From: Zoroaster sp. YZ-2022
Lineage: Eukaryota > Echinodermata > Asteroidea > Forcipulatida > Zoroasteridae
Reading direction: 5' to 3'
DNA length: 64,000 bases
Assembly (NCBI GenBank): GCA_029582265.1
Contig: CM055837.1
Coordinates: 13,534,777-13,598,776, forward strand
In this document: positions 13,181-24,857 of the stretch, in pieces
Numbering within the stretch: position 1 is the stretch's first letter
Layout of the letters: each line of letters opens with the position of its first letter
Position numbers and translations under genes: made by a program
Notes under the pieces: model-generated
The model's database searches: none
The model's input: only the letters and a program-made list of their open reading frames with translations
Told to the model about the DNA's origin: nothing

Positions 13181-13671
13181 TTAACCCTCCTACACATGGA
13201 GGCCACTGTAAACCACTAAATGTCCAATGTGTTGTACACACATTGTTTGTGCATATAAGCCACACTGCCCCTTTGAAGTAATCTCCAATGTACATACATG
13301 CATACAAAGACACATCTATACCACAGTTGACCTTATTTTCAGCAGGTTATACTGTAAACAAACTCCCAATAATAAATCACCATCAGTCACTGAGACCAAT
13401 AAACCATACCAAGCCTCCATCATCCATTGGGATTTTCAGCAGTTATTTTGTAAACACAGACTCTCCATAGTAACCTACCACCAGCCACTGAGTCTGGAAC
13501 AAAGTAATATGCCCTGCAATATGTCAATCACAAACAACTAAAACCAACAGACATATGAGGCATTATGTTACGATGCAGTATAGCTATGACGAGACACTGC
13601 CTACCATAGCAATGGCTTGGAGTGGCCTGAATGGGTTGTTTCAAAAATTGCACTGATTGTAGGAGGGTTAA
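13181..13671 (+). mobile_element. TTAA-flanked element, CCCTCCTAC ends
   Basis: TTAA at 13181-13184 and 13668-13671; ends TTAACCCTCCTAC and GTAGGAGGGTTAA. The core uses words such as ccactg, acatacatgcatac and ataaaccatacca and is unlike the other elements. 491 bp. Confidence 0.75.
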
Positions 13672-13721
13672 GAAAAATTGTCATTTTTATGATGAAAAAA
13701 AAATTGCCTGAAATTGCCAGT

Positions 13722-14462
13722 TTAACCCTCCTACTTCTGGTACCTTTTTCATACAAGTTGATCCACCATTTGAAACCATTCGCTTTTGTGGTTTTGAATG
13801 GTTAAATAACTGTACAGTATTGATTCCCCCAAATGGTTTTGAATGGTAGGTCAGCTAAATACATGTACAAATCCTTGTTTGGATCTTTCCAAATGGTAGT
13901 ACAGCTAATACAAAACCTTGTTTGGATACTTCTAAGTGGTGAATCAATGGACCCTCAATGATTTGAATGGATTTGAATGGATTTGAATGGTAGTAAACAG
14001 GGTTTTCCCTTAACTTTTTTTTTCACTTGCCGGCCGGGCTAGTAAACCAAACTTTTCACTAGCCCGCAAGCCTTTTCATTCGCCCGTATGTTTTTTTAAA
14101 ATACTTTTAATCAAATCACTGTTTTTAGTGAAAAGTGGCATTTTTAAAGGGCATCACGGCAGAGGGTGAGGGCATTGACGGCAATTGCCGTCGATGCCGT
14201 CTTGTAATTTCAGGGCTGATATAGGCCAATCGGTGACAATATTTTGACTCGCCCAGCGGGCTACTGAAGGAAGGGTTTTGACTCGCCCGCCGCCGTTTTC
14301 ACTCGCATTTGGCGAGCGGGCGACCGCTAAGGTCGAACCCTGAGTAAACCTTGCTACCAACACTGTTCAAATGGTATCACCATGTGTGTTCAAAACCAAT
14401 GGGCATTTTGGTAAGTGGAAATTTTTGAATGGTTTCAAATGGTCAAACAGTAGGAGGGTTAA
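13722..14462 (+). mobile_element. TTAA-flanked element with aatggtttgaat core, interrupted by a hAT-like MITE
   Basis: TTAA at 13722-13725 and 14459-14462; ends TTAACCCTCCTAC and GTAGGAGGGTTAA. The core is built of repeated tttgaatgg/ccaaatggt words. A separate element occupies 13999-14342. Confidence 0.75.
13999..14342. mobile_element. hAT-like MITE nested in the TTAA element
   Basis: Ends AGGGTTTTCCCTTA and TAAGGTCGAACCCTG are inverted; AGTAAAC directly flanks both sides (13992-13998, 14343-14349) as a probable target duplication. GC-rich interior with repeated ctcgcccg words. Classification as hAT is an inference from terminus and duplication length. Confidence 0.6.
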
Positions 14463-14869
14463 TAAGGAAAAATGCTGGCAATACATATTTCATTCCTTCA
14501 AATAGAAATTACAAGCAAATTTGCTGCCTTTCTTGTAGTTTATTTGTGCTAATTTTGAGTGATTTATTATATTACAACATGTATTAGTACCGGCCTATAG
14601 TTACATGTATATCGTTATCACAGTTGGTACATGTACAATGTATGTGTGTATGACACATATTCAGAGCATTTACTGTTGTTTTTATCCTGAAAATCCAAAC
14701 TTCCGTCACTGTCAGGGTGTTCAAAGTCAACATTGTCACCATCATCATCTCCATCAGCACTGCCCACATCATAATTCCAAGAAAATAGCGTGTGTTGCGC
14801 ATCTTTTGTTGTGGGTTTCATGGAGACCGTCATTTTTAAATACAACGTGCGCGTAAACCACATGTGTAC
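14463..14869. other. Intron 1 spacer
   Basis: AT-rich, no gene or bounded element seen. The short opposing open frames at 14584-14863 overlap each other and have no family signature. Confidence 0.5.
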
Positions 14870-15770
14870 TTAAAGGCACCTGGCAATAGGTTTTTTTATT
14901 GATTTAAGCAATAAAGTATATGTGTATTAACAATAAACAAATTGTTTGAGTGATTATTTGTCAGGATTTATATGTTTAAAAACAATATGAAGTTGTTTGG
15001 AGGGTGACTCCGCCCATCCCTTTTTGTGACGTCATTCGAGGAAGGATTCGCCGCTGATGGCACATCGACCCCCGTCGACGCCCTCGAGAATTGCCTGTGT
15101 TTACACACGTGCAAGTAGTGACCCGTGTGGTTTGGTTTGTTATAAAAAAAGGCATTTTTCCGGCATTTTCCCAGCAATGCCGACCAAGTGTATTGCTGCT
15201 GGATGCAACAAAACAACTAAAGATGGGGTCAGCCTGCATCTGTTTCCAGCTGATCCCAAATATAGGCGGTTATGGGCAGCGAAAGTCAGGATAACGAGGG
15301 CAAAGTGGTCCTGTCCGACGTCGTTTTCAGCGCTATGCAGTGACGCTATGCAGTTTTCGTAGCACTAGCGGCATTGCTGCACCTATATCGTGAAAACTTG
15401 CATGCTTCCCATTGGGCCTTGTTTTACGTTGTCGTTTCATCTGAAACTAGGTTACAGGTTAGGCATACATTTTGTAAGTATGTGTGCTGGCAGTTCATGA
15501 CAGAGTTGACAGTTGTGTATAGACTATAGTGCAATGACCAATGTGTCAGACTACACATTTTCTCTTCAAATATCCCTGCCTCGAATGACGTCACGAACAG
15601 CGCCACCATGTGTCAATGTAAAGGGGGGGCCTATTCTAAAGTCGTAAATACAATAAAACCACTATTTCTGTAACCTTAGTTACTTGTTTATTCACATTCC
15701 ACTCATAAAAATGTATATATTTTTCACAAAAGCTACATTTGGACAAAATACCAGTGCCAGGTGCCTTTAA
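14870..15770 (+). mobile_element. 901-bp TTAA element with nested inverted repeats and a THAP fragment
   Basis: A perfect 16-bp terminal inverted repeat, TTAAAGGCACCTGGCA at 14870-14885, faces 15755-15770, with TTAA outermost. A second perfect 16-bp inverted pair, GTGACGTCATTCGAGG at 15026-15041, faces 15579-15594. Between the inner pair lies THAP-like coding sequence (15177-15362). The arrangement looks like a MITE that has captured part of a gene, or the remnant of an autonomous element. Confidence 0.7.
15177..15362 (+). pseudogene. THAP-type zinc-finger fragment
   Basis: The frame from ATG 15177 gives 61 residues with the THAP (C2CH) pattern: Cys5, Cys10, SLHLFP (residues 19-24), DPKYRRLWAAKV with Trp33, Pro47 and LCSD with Cys54. 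THAP domains normally follow with a His two residues after that Cys, then Phe. Here position 57 is Ala and the frame stops soon after, so the zinc site is incomplete. A local duplication of gctatgcag (15332, 15346) coincides with the break. THAP domains are DNA-binding modules of transcription factors and P-element-type transposases. No downstream exon was found. Confidence 0.7.
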
Positions 15771-16320
15771 TGTTAACAAAATTGAACACAATCGGAGCTC
15801 TCATCAAGAGTATTTTGGCCTTGCTCGTTGTCAATAATCAATATTTATTACCTAATGTGCATTGGGAGTGCATGACTTACCGGTATTGATTAGTTGCTGC
15901 GCATTCTGTTGTCAAAACAAGTCAAAACAAGACCTGTTGTCAAATGATTACGTCGAGCCGATAAATCGGCATGCCGTCCAAATATGCTACGTGCTCGAGC
16001 CGATATATCGGCTTGACGGCAGGAAAGAGTTAAGAGACAGGGTACAAGCTAAAACATGTATAATTGGATTTAAAGCCTGAGTGAAAAAGATGATACAATA
16101 AGGGCCAAGAGGAGAGTAAGGGATAGGGTCAGCAGAGAAGGGGTGTGGACAGCTAAATAAAGTCAACAACAAAAAATAGAAAAGTTAAAACCAAGAAATA
16201 GAAAGGCAACAGTGACAAATGAAAGCAAGATAGACACATCCAGAAAAGGTGAAGACGACAAACAACCTTTCTAAATACTGCACCTCAAAAGACTGTCAAT
16301 CCATTTCTTACCCTTTCCAG
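15771..16320. other. End of intron 1
   Basis: Contains two nearby cgatatatcggc/cgataaatcggc hairpin-like words (about 15957-16017) and a purine-rich stretch (16080-16260) before the pyrimidine tract of exon 2. No gene seen. Confidence 0.5.
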
Positions 16321-16648
16321 GAACACGTGGGTGTTGAAGACAGACAAGTTAGACGCTTCTGCGTCCTCCATGTTCTACATAAACTTGTGCGGCACCGTCC
16401 GTGCGACTGTGTCTGGCAGTAAATGCTCAAGTGATAGCAGCTCTGTCTGTCTCAAGACAGGCCAGACATACACCAACGTCGGGTTTCACAACGACACAAT
16501 GATTGCCACAGCCAACGTGGACGGTGGGGGTTTCCGCATGGACTTCCGTGGGGATGTGTGCTCAGAAAGCACAGACGGGGGATCTGCGACTACACCTGAA
16601 CCGGAAAAGTGGCAGACGACAATAGATTTCAAATGCGACAAAACGCTG
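16321..16648 (+). CDS. IGF2R: IGF2R exon 2: most of domain 1
   Basis: Acceptor CCCTTTCCAG; the first G completes the Trp codon from exon 1, which confirms the long join. Residues 53-162 include YINLCG, a cysteine-rich loop, VCLKTGQ and the closing strand TTIDFKC. Domain 1 has Leu where carbohydrate-binding MRH domains have Gln after the Cys (VCL rather than VCQ), so it is not expected to bind mannose-6-phosphate by itself. One N-glycosylation sequon (NDT). Donor CTG|GTGAGT, phase 0. At 328 bases this is the longest exon here, covering nearly a whole domain. Confidence 0.96.
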
Positions 16649-18081
16649 GTGAGTGGTTAGATTGATCTAGTCTAATACTTATCCTCTTCACCATGCAATA
16701 CAAGTTACTCAATAGAGAATTTCACATGGTGTCACCGCAATGAGTCTTACTTATCCTCTTCACCGTGCAAAGCTAAAAGTTTTACCTAGATTGATCTGAA
16801 TAAGTGTTGGATGTCTGTGGTTGTCTGTTGGTAAATTATTTCACATTTTTTTCTTTTCATTATTCATTTAAAATCACATTTTAAATGCCAGTATACACTC
16901 AGTTTCCATACTTAATAATGATCAGGAAATATCAGAAATCCATTACCTACACAAAGTGTGCCATCCTACTATTTACCCAGTCCACAGCATAGTGTACTTC
17001 CTGCATGCATGTTTGGTAACAAGTTCAGCATGAAGTGTTCGACACTGCTTGCTTTAGTTTTGACGAGATTTGACTTGGTGACAGCAGAGAGTCCCAGTAT
17101 ACATGTACTTTATTTTTACATTTTGCGCGCATAACAATTCACCCAGAATGCACTGCTGTTTGAGACCTTGCGCCGCAGTCTGTAGAATGTCATGAATGGC
17201 CCAAATCCATTGTTCATAGAATATTATGCCGTGGACTATGTATAACATGATTGGCACACTTTGTGTGTCTTTATTATAGACTTCTGAATAAAAATGTAAA
17301 GAAACTAACCTGTGAATGTTTCACTCAAATTAGTTCACAATTGTGTGAGATACAGTACTTCTAAAACAATCATAACATGCACTACAGTGCATGAACTCAA
17401 ATCAAAAGCTTCAAATATAAACCATCGTCGCTATGGTGATCAATTGAAATTTGAATTTTTTTTTAGTGTTTTCTCTCACATGAAGGAAATTCAGATAAGA
17501 CTATTTCTCTGGATGATTATCACCATTAACAACATACAGTGCCATGGCAGAGCGTTTTAGTGCATCAAAATTGTGTTCTGATGGCTAACTCGTCAGAATG
17601 TGGGTTTGAAACCTACCTAAGCCAGTCATTTGCTCTGATCACATCATAGCCCTCTAGCCATAAAATTACATCCAGTGTCTTGATAATAGCCACTTTGCCA
17701 TCAAGTGTGCGTACACTTTATATGTACGTTTCAAATTAGTTTAAATGTACGTTTGTTATGCTACTCAAGCTCGCATACTTCTGCTAGCCAATGATAAATT
17801 GAGATATTCCACGCCAAAGCACATAAACTGCATAATACGCCAAACGCAACGCACTATTGCTGCCCTTTCGATCAACAGTGATCTAATGACATTTGATCTC
17901 AACAGCTCATACACAGTGCAAATAGTGCTTGACCAAGACACTTACGGTGTACATGTAACTGTATAGTACATGTTGTTTCTCTTCACTGACAATGGAGCTG
18001 TATGGATAATGTTTCAAAATCATAAATGATTTAAATTGACTATAATAATTAGTGTAAATACTGTGGTTGAAACATACAAAT
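16649..18081. other. Intron 2, mostly unassigned
   Basis: Near 16675-16795 two copies of cttatcctcttcacc...gcaa relate to the hairpin repeat at 41677-41943. At 17187-17240 there is a gtcatgaatggcccaa...ccattgtt stretch resembling the left flank of the 54-bp array at 22393. No coding evidence. Confidence 0.5.
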
Positions 18082-18447
18082 ATAATAATGATAATAATAA
18101 TGTGAACTTATTGGCGCACGTATCCACCAAACTGGTGCTTCAGGCGCATTACATTATTACCCCTGCTCATCAGGCTCATAAATCATTCCTGAAACCATCT
18201 CAGCTCCCTGGGGAGTATACAGCTCAATTGCTGCCATTACAGCGCATATAGGGCTAATCAAACACAACAACCAACTCTGCCCTCACAGGTACCCATTTAC
18301 CCCTGAGTGGAGAGAAGCAATTATGATAAAGTGTCTTGCTCAAGGACACAAGCACCATGGTCGCGGTTAGGATTCGAACCCACATTCTGACGACTCAGCC
18401 ATCAGAACACAAATCCGATGCACTAAACCGCTCGACCATCACTCCAT
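18082..18447 (-). mobile_element. tRNA-derived SINE, family 1
   Basis: On the minus strand it starts tggagtgatggtcgagcgg (A box region), has a B-box-like ggttcgaatcc, the body cttgtgtccttgagcaagac, and a tail of taataat repeats. Full-length about 365 bp. A LINE-mobilised SINE is inferred from the tRNA head and simple-repeat tail. Confidence 0.85.
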
Positions 18448-18557
18448 GTAGGCTTTTACTTATTTTTTAATATGTATTTTAAACGGTAATATTGATATTG
18501 AGTTATTACCAAAGGTGTCCACTTCCCCTAGTAGTTAAATTGTTCTCATGTTAACAG

Positions 18558-18786
18558 GGTTCTCCCATATTCGTTGGACGTTCCAATTGTACCTACTTCT
18601 TTGAGTGGCACAGCACGGTGGCATGTAAAAGTTCTTCTGCCGTCCAGGAGGTTCGCTGTTCATTCTACGATAATAATAACAAGAAGCGTGATCTGACGCC
18701 GCTCATCAAGCAGAGAGGTGGTTATAAGGTAGACTCTGATGGTGACTCAGAGTTGTATATCAATGTATGCAGAGATATAACACCAG
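18558..18786 (+). CDS. IGF2R: IGF2R exon 3: end of domain 1 / first half of domain 2
   Basis: Acceptor TTAACAG, phase 0 start, residues 163-238. Contains SNCTYFFEWHSTVAC, the C-x-Y-F-x-W signature opening each domain, then DLTPLIK and LYINVCRD. NCT is a sequon. The donor CCAG|GTATGC leaves one base. A TTAA-flanked repeat element begins only 24 bases after this donor. Confidence 0.97.
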
Positions 18787-18809
18787 GTATGCTATCCTAA
18801 GCACAGGCT

Positions 18810-19760
18810 TTAAAAAATCCTCCAAAATCCTCTTTGCTAAAGTGAAGGATTTTGAAGGATTGAGGTTACATGCTACATGCTCTTTGCTAAAGTGAAGGAT
18901 TTTGGAGGATTGGGGTTATTACATTGTAGGCATACTTGCGTTTCCATGGTACATGTACATCCATGTTTGTTGTAGTGATTGCAAGGTCAGTGCTTGGGTC
19001 AGTGGACACTGTTTATTGCTCCATGCATGCAGGGAGGGTCCCTGGCCATGTACATGTACATGTGTCACAGATTAGAAACACATGTGTGCATACACTGTAC
19101 ATACATGTCATGTGCTTGCTTTACTACAGAAGGATTTTGGAGGATTCAGGTTATGTGTAAGCAAATGGGCCTAGGGAGTTAGGAAGGATTCAGGTTATGT
19201 GTAAGCAGATGGGCCTAGGGAGTTAGGAAGGATTCAGGTTATGTGTAAGCAAATGGGCCTAGGGAGTTAGGAAGGATTCAGGTTATGTGTAAGCAAATGG
19301 GCCTAGGGAGTTGGGAAGGATTCAGGTTATGTGTAAGCAAATGGGCCTAGGGAGTTGGGAAGGATTCAGGTTATGTGTAAGCAAATGGGCCTAGGGAGTT
19401 AGGAAGGATTCAGGTTATGTGTAAGCAGATGGGCCTAGGGAATTAGGAAGGATTCAGGTTATGTGTAAGCAAATGGGCCTAGGGAGTTAGGAAGGATTCA
19501 GGTTATGTGTAAGCAAATGGGCCTAGGGAGTTAGGAAGGATTCAGGTTATGTGTAAGCAAATGGGCATAGGGAGTTGGGAAGGATTCAGGTTATGTGTAA
19601 GCAAATGGGCCTAGGGAGTTAGGAAGGATTCAGGTTATGTGTAAGCAAATGGGCCTAGGGAGTTAGGAAGGATTCAGGTTATGTGTAAGCAAATGGGCCT
19701 AGGGAGTTAGGAAGGATTCAGGTCATGTGTAAGCAAATGGGCCTAGGGAGTTAGGGTTAA
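18810..19760 (+). mobile_element. TTAA-flanked element, type A, about 14 copies of the 44-bp unit
   Basis: The right end GAGTTAGGGTTAA is intact (TTAA 19757-19760); the left end is worn (TTAA 18810-18813, then aaaaatcctcc). Left-arm words aatcctccaaaatcct face aaggattttggaggatt. The 44-bp array fills 19133-19750. It starts 24 bases beyond the exon 3 donor. Confidence 0.7.
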
Positions 19761-20015
19761 TACTTCATAGTGTCATTAACAAACAAATAGTGAAAATAAA
19801 TTCAGACTGTTGGTATTTATTCTAATGTGGAGTTTCTGTCTACAGTAAGGCTGTGCTGAGTGTCCGGGTACCCGGATACCTGACTGAAACTCATTATTTG
19901 GTTCCGTTGTTCAGTTCCAATTACCCATAAATGACTGAACATGTAAGCCACAAAAATGGAAGTCTGTGATTTTTTGTTAACAAAATGAAGACGATATAGG
20001 TTGGTGAAATTCTTG

Positions 20016-20260
20016 TGTCGGGCGATAAACAATTGATTTAATTTTGCCCTACACCGACGTGTGTATAGCACTGTATACTCAGTGCTTTCCGAGTGTCTGT
20101 GAAAAAACTACACAGGCGACTCGGGCGGGATTCGAACCCACGACCTCCTGCTTACTAGTGCAGACGTCTTAACCTCTCGACCACCGAGCTTGCCCGATGA
20201 CAGTTGGCCAGCTAGAATCCCATATAGCAGCGGGTTCCGCGATATATATAGGTCGGGAGA
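20016..20260 (-). mobile_element. tRNA-derived SINE, family 2 (reverse)
   Basis: The reverse strand reads gcaagctcggtggtcgagag (A box) and gggttcgaatcccgcc (B box), followed by cgactc...tcacagacactcgg. Pairs with the copy at 20280-20480 as an inverted repeat. Not called a tRNA gene because the copies extend well past the tRNA-like head. Confidence 0.75.
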
Positions 20261-20279
20261 TAAACAATTGATTTAATTT

Positions 20280-20480
20280 TGCCCTTCACCGATGAGCTGG
20301 CCAACTGTCATCGGGCAAGCTCGGTGGTCGAGAGGTTAAGACGTCTGCACTAGTAAGCAGGAGGTCGTGGGTTCGAATCCTGCCCGAGTCGCCTGTGTAG
20401 TTTTTTCACAGACACTCGGAAAGCACCGAGTATACAGTGCTATACACACATCGGTGAAGGGCAAAATTAAATCAAAAAAA
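20280..20480 (+). mobile_element. tRNA-derived SINE, family 2 (forward)
   Basis: Head gcaagctcggtggtcgagag at 20317, B box gggttcgaatcc at 20370. About 150 bp are complementary to 20080-20200, so the pair can fold into a long hairpin. Confidence 0.75.
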
Positions 20481-21147
20481 TTAAGACAACTCGGATAAAT
20501 GCTTCAGAAGTAACATTTGCCGACAGCCTTTCACAGACTTGCTGGCTTCTGTTTAATGTACATGTAGGCCTATCTACATGTAGTTTGTTTTTGGTTGACT
20601 GCCGTCATACCAGTGTCACGATTTGGTATTTGTGCCTATTCTCTGCAGTTATTGGATTACTGTGAGTTTGGTACACATGAATTTTGTTTGTATACATACA
20701 TGTACGTGTTGGGAATGGGGATGCTACCAGTTGTTTTTATATATAGGCATGAAATTAGTCCACATTTATTGTGACTCTAAAAAAAACCATTGGTTATTTT
20801 GTACTTTTGGGAGAATTTACGTGTTTTTTACAAAATTGTTTACGGGTATCTGGGTGTCCAAAGATATCCACTTTCAGGTATCTGGTTTTCGAAATAACTG
20901 AAAATGCACAGCCTTGTATCTGAAGATGACAGAAATTCATTTTGGAAATTATTTCATACTGCATGCTCTGGGTTTTATCATATGGCTCAATATGTGTAAT
21001 GGAGGCCTGAAGCTCGCCAGCTTTAGTCCGATTCACAACATTTTATGTGCAAATACCTGCAAGCACAATGAACATGGTAATGAGTTTGAATTGCATTTGA
21101 GTTTGATTTTGGCATCATGGGATGAGGCGCTTGACGCAGTTTGGTTG

Positions 21148-21476
21148 TTAACCCTCCTATGGTTTGACCTTTCAAAACCTTTCAAAATCTGCTTACGGGC
21201 CAAAATGGCTATCAATAATTATGGACCCTTTAAAACCCTCCAGAATTTGTTGCTACTGAACAACCACACCTTTCATCAATACCCTTTGATAGAAGGTATT
21301 GAAACATTTCAACACCAGTTTGTTCAGAGAGTTGTTACACCTTTCGAAACCTTTCATAGGTCCCTTTTTTGTCAGACAGTTTTCTCACCTTTCAAAACCC
21401 TTCAGTACAGCAAACTTGAAAGGTTTTGAAAGGTCTGACAATTCTATGGCAACTGCACTGTACATAGGAGGGTTAA
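21148..21476 (+). mobile_element. TTAA-flanked element with cctttcaaaacc core
   Basis: TTAA at 21148-21151 and 21473-21476; ends TTAACCCTCCTATGG and CATAGGAGGGTTAA. The core repeats cctttcaaaacc, with ggttttgaaagg at the right end in inverted orientation. 329 bp. Confidence 0.8.
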
Positions 21477-21583
21477 AAGAAAACATGAGAAAACATGAAA
21501 AAACATGAGAAATGTATTTCATATTAGATGCATTTTTTTAAATTGAAATTTTACAAATACTGACATTTTACAAATACAATCCC

Positions 21584-22340
21584 TTAACCCCTTGCGTACG
21601 GCGCAATATTATGGACTGCTGGATGGTTTGCCGGTATTATTTTTTACCGAGTGAGGGTGGTGCAGCCAACCAAGAAACATCTGTGGGGCCGGGGAGCGCC
21701 GGGTCAAACCCAGCCGTGGATAGGGTGCTGGTATACAGAGATTTTACAACTACATGTACATGTACAATGTACACGACGACCCATGTTTTATATTTTACTT
21801 ATTGTATCTTGTACTTGCATGTATATCAATAAGTATTAGAGCTTCTGTCCCCAGGACATGGTGTACAATAGTTATTTTCTAATAACCTCCCCTGGATACT
21901 ATCAAATATTTTTTTATTTTGTAAAAACAGAAGTCTCACTAACGGCACATTTATGTCAGAATCACTGGCACTACTTTCAATATCTGAGTTTTTTCAGAGA
22001 GAAGCCATCGTGTGTGGAAGTGACAGCACTGTGCATAATTACACCGCGTTGTTCAGCTGACCGTATAGACTGAACAATACGCGAAGTCCCCCCGTAGTGT
22101 ACATGTAATTGAAAGCGCTGTATTCAGAAAGCTCTTGAAAGCCCAATCTATTATATAACACTCTCATTCAAGAACAATATGGTTCACCAAACGATCATCC
22201 TTCTTGAAGATTTCTAATTCAAGGTGAAACCCCCATCAACTGCAGCTGGATAATCAATTAATTTTGTACGTGCTGGAATGCGGCTATACACGTCTCCGCA
22301 AGCCGCGGCTGTCAGCCGTCAGCCGTCCACAAGGGGTTAA
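21584..22340 (+). mobile_element. TTAA-flanked element with CCCCTTG ends
   Basis: TTAACCCCTTGCGTACGGC at 21584 faces GCCGTCCACAAGGGGTTAA ending 22340. 757 bp, no coding capacity recognised. A piggyBac-like MITE is inferred from TTAA and CCC ends. Confidence 0.7.
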
Positions 22341-22427
22341 AAGTGCAATTATAATTGTTATGATTTTGTGTGTTAGTTGTGACACTTACATTGTCATGAA
22401 TGGCCCAATCCATTGTTCCTGTTGACT

Positions 22428-22802
22428 ATGCTATAAATAGAGAATTAGCTGTTGCAAACTGCTTACCAACCTAAAGGACCTGTAGTATAAATAGAGAATT
22501 GGCTGTTGCAAACTGCTTACCAACCTAAAGGACCTGTAGTATAAATAGAGAATTGGCTGTTGCAAACTGCTTACCAACCTAAAGGACCTGTAGTATAAAT
22601 AGAGAATTGGCTGTTACAAACTGCTTACCAACCTAAAGGACCTGTAGTATAAATAGAGAATTGGCTGTTGCAAACTGCTCACCAACCTAAAGGACCTGTA
22701 GTATAAATAGAGAATTGGCTGTTACAAACTGCTTACCAACCTAAAGGACCTGTAGTATAAATAGAGAATTGGCTGTTGCAAACTGCTTACCAACCTAAAG
22801 GA
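22428..22802 (+). repeat. 54-bp tandem array, left part (about 7 units)
   Basis: Unit of 54 bp: cctaaaggacctgtagtata, then aatagagaattggctgttgc, then aaactgcttaccaa. Continues at 24858 after the hAT insertion. Confidence 0.95.
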
Positions 22803-24857
22803 CAGTGTTGTAACCAAGTCATTTTTTCTCAAGTCAAGTCAAGTCACAAGTCAAATGTTCTCAAGTCAAGTCAAGTCTCAAGTCAAATTTTCTCAAGTCA
22901 AGTCAAGTCTCAAGTCAAATTTTCTCAAGTCAAGTCAAGTCACAAGTCAAATTTTCTCAAGTCAAGTCAAGTCACAAGTCATTTATCGTCCCGAATAAGG
23001 CTAAAAAAGTCTCCAGTTTCAAAATTGGTGCGGTGACGCGATTTTGTTGTTTGTTTGTTTGTTTTGTTTTGTTTAAAACAAATTTACATGTGTAGGCGGG
23101 GACCAAATTTCCCATTATACAAAGTATGGTGGCTAAGAGAGGACTCACAAATCAGCCAAACGTTTATACCCCTATGTGAAAAAGTGTGGCTGCGATTGGA
23201 CATCGTTTCATAGCAAAAAATAATAAAATAAAATGCCTATAATAATGTTCCCTGTCTTGGCAGTGAGAATAAATCCAGTGTTTGTCATTTGTTGTTTATA
23301 GGATATACATAATTGACACATTTATCTCGAATTAGCCGCGAAACCTCGCTGTAATCATTGGGCAATATTTTCTAGAAAACTATACAAACGCACACACGTG
23401 TACCGTGTATCGTGCAGTACATGTGAAGGGAAATGTATGGTGAAATGTATAGGCTCAAATGTACACTGTAGGCCTAAAGATTGACACTTTATTGAAGATG
23501 TTTAGACGTATTTTACTTCATTAATATAAGTTGCTGATTGAATAAAATAAATGAAAAACAAGTGATAACATGATGGGAGGTAAATAAATGACTATTGAAG
23601 ACCAGAAACTCACAAACAAATCCAAGTATGACGTTAACGCTTCACAAATTGTGTAGTGCGTCATTGTTTTTGTTGGTGTCCGCATCTGAATTCAATGTTA
23701 TTTACAAAACAGGGAACCAGGTAGTTTTTCATCAATTCGGTCCAGAAATTATGGGGGTTGTGTGAAAAGTATAGAAAGAAGCGATTGAGGTTTTAATTTT
23801 TTTTTAATCTGAAAATTATCAATCTAGCGTAGGTAACATGTATTTAGAGTGGTTCATTTCAATATTTGTACGAAAATTTGCAGACGGTTGAAGCTGTTAC
23901 ACGCGCGGGACAATTCATTTTTCTCCCAGGACGGAAACCGACGGATGGTAATTTACACTCCTATGGGCCTCGGAATTTGGTAATTTGGAAGAAGATAAAT
24001 TTTGTATATGCCCCAAATACTAGTAATTGCTGCTTCTTAGTTATTCGGTCGCTGTTAATTGTCACAAAACATTTGTTAAAATCACGGACTCCGGATCCAG
24101 TGTATTACAACGTTGTGCATGAAATCCTTACTGATTCTGTGTTGACAACTCTGACAACGCTTGCATAGGTGATGTAAGGAGAATTTAAAAATTACGTTCG
24201 TAAAATATTTTAAAATTCCCTTTTTACGGAGTAAAACATTTAAAAAAACAAAACATGTACCCTTTAATGATTACACACATAATAAACATAATTTGAGTCA
24301 AAATAGCTATTCGGATTTGTTTTACGAAAAATTTGCGATAATTTGTTCAACACTTTACAAATTCTTAATACAATTAACAATGTCGCTATAACCTCGTGCC
24401 AGCCGTTTGTATAAATTATTTTGAATATTAATGCAATGCCTTTACCAGTAATAGCCCACTTCTTCCACTACGACGGATTGTGTTGAAGACTAGACATGTA
24501 GCGTACACTTTACAGTACAAGGCACATAGGCCTACGTGTACAGTATACACTATTATTATGTATTACGTATAGATATAAAATTCGCGACGGCATTTTTTTC
24601 CCGTCACAAAAGTATTCGGCTGCCGTGGCCGGATTGACCAGAAAAATACATGTAATAAAACAACCTAAAATACATGATGACTTGCAATGTCGTCAAGTCA
24701 AATTTACTCAAGTCAAGTCAAGTCACAAGTCATTTTTGTCCAAGTCAAGTCAAGTCCCAAGTCATTTTTGTCCAAGTCAAGTCAAGTCGCAAGTCACAAA
24801 AATTGGCGACTCGAGTCGGACTCGAGTCCGAGTCACCGATTCGAGTCAACAACTCTG
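22803..24857 (+). mobile_element. hAT-like element inserted in the 54-bp array
   Basis: 2055 bp with ends CAGTGTTGTAACC and GGTTGACTC-type sequence closing in CAACAACTCTG (imperfect inverted CAG[T/A]GTTGT). The array sequence ctaaagga is present on both sides (22795-22802 and 24858-24865), an exact 8-bp target duplication as expected for hAT. Both subterminal regions are packed with aagtcaagtc repeats (22828-22982, 24695-24800). The interior frame 23866-24168 (100 residues) has no signature I recognise. Probably non-autonomous. Confidence 0.85.

Larger units (their letters stand above)
19846..20917 (+). mobile_element. hAT-like element with taaggctgtgc ends, carrying SINE insertions
   Basis: TAAGGCTGTGC at 19846 faces GCACAGCCTTG near 20907-20917. 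Subterminal ccgggtacccggatacc words and the gacagcctttcacagacttg segment match the smaller relative at 31493-31854. An inverted pair of SINEs (20016-20480) lies within it. Confidence 0.65.

Noticed and set aside
15177..15362. An intact THAP gene
   Set aside because: The final His of the C2CH zinc site is missing, the frame stops just after and no further exon is visible within the inverted repeats.
20312..20395. Possible tRNA genes (A and B boxes here and at 18400, 35900, 39000, 40490, 62600)
   Set aside because: All copies extend far beyond a tRNA with a shared body and simple-repeat tail, so they are tRNA-derived SINEs.
20914..21429. 171-residue plus-strand frame
   Set aside because: It runs from hAT flank into the TTAA element at 21148 and its cctttcaaaacc core; no family signature.
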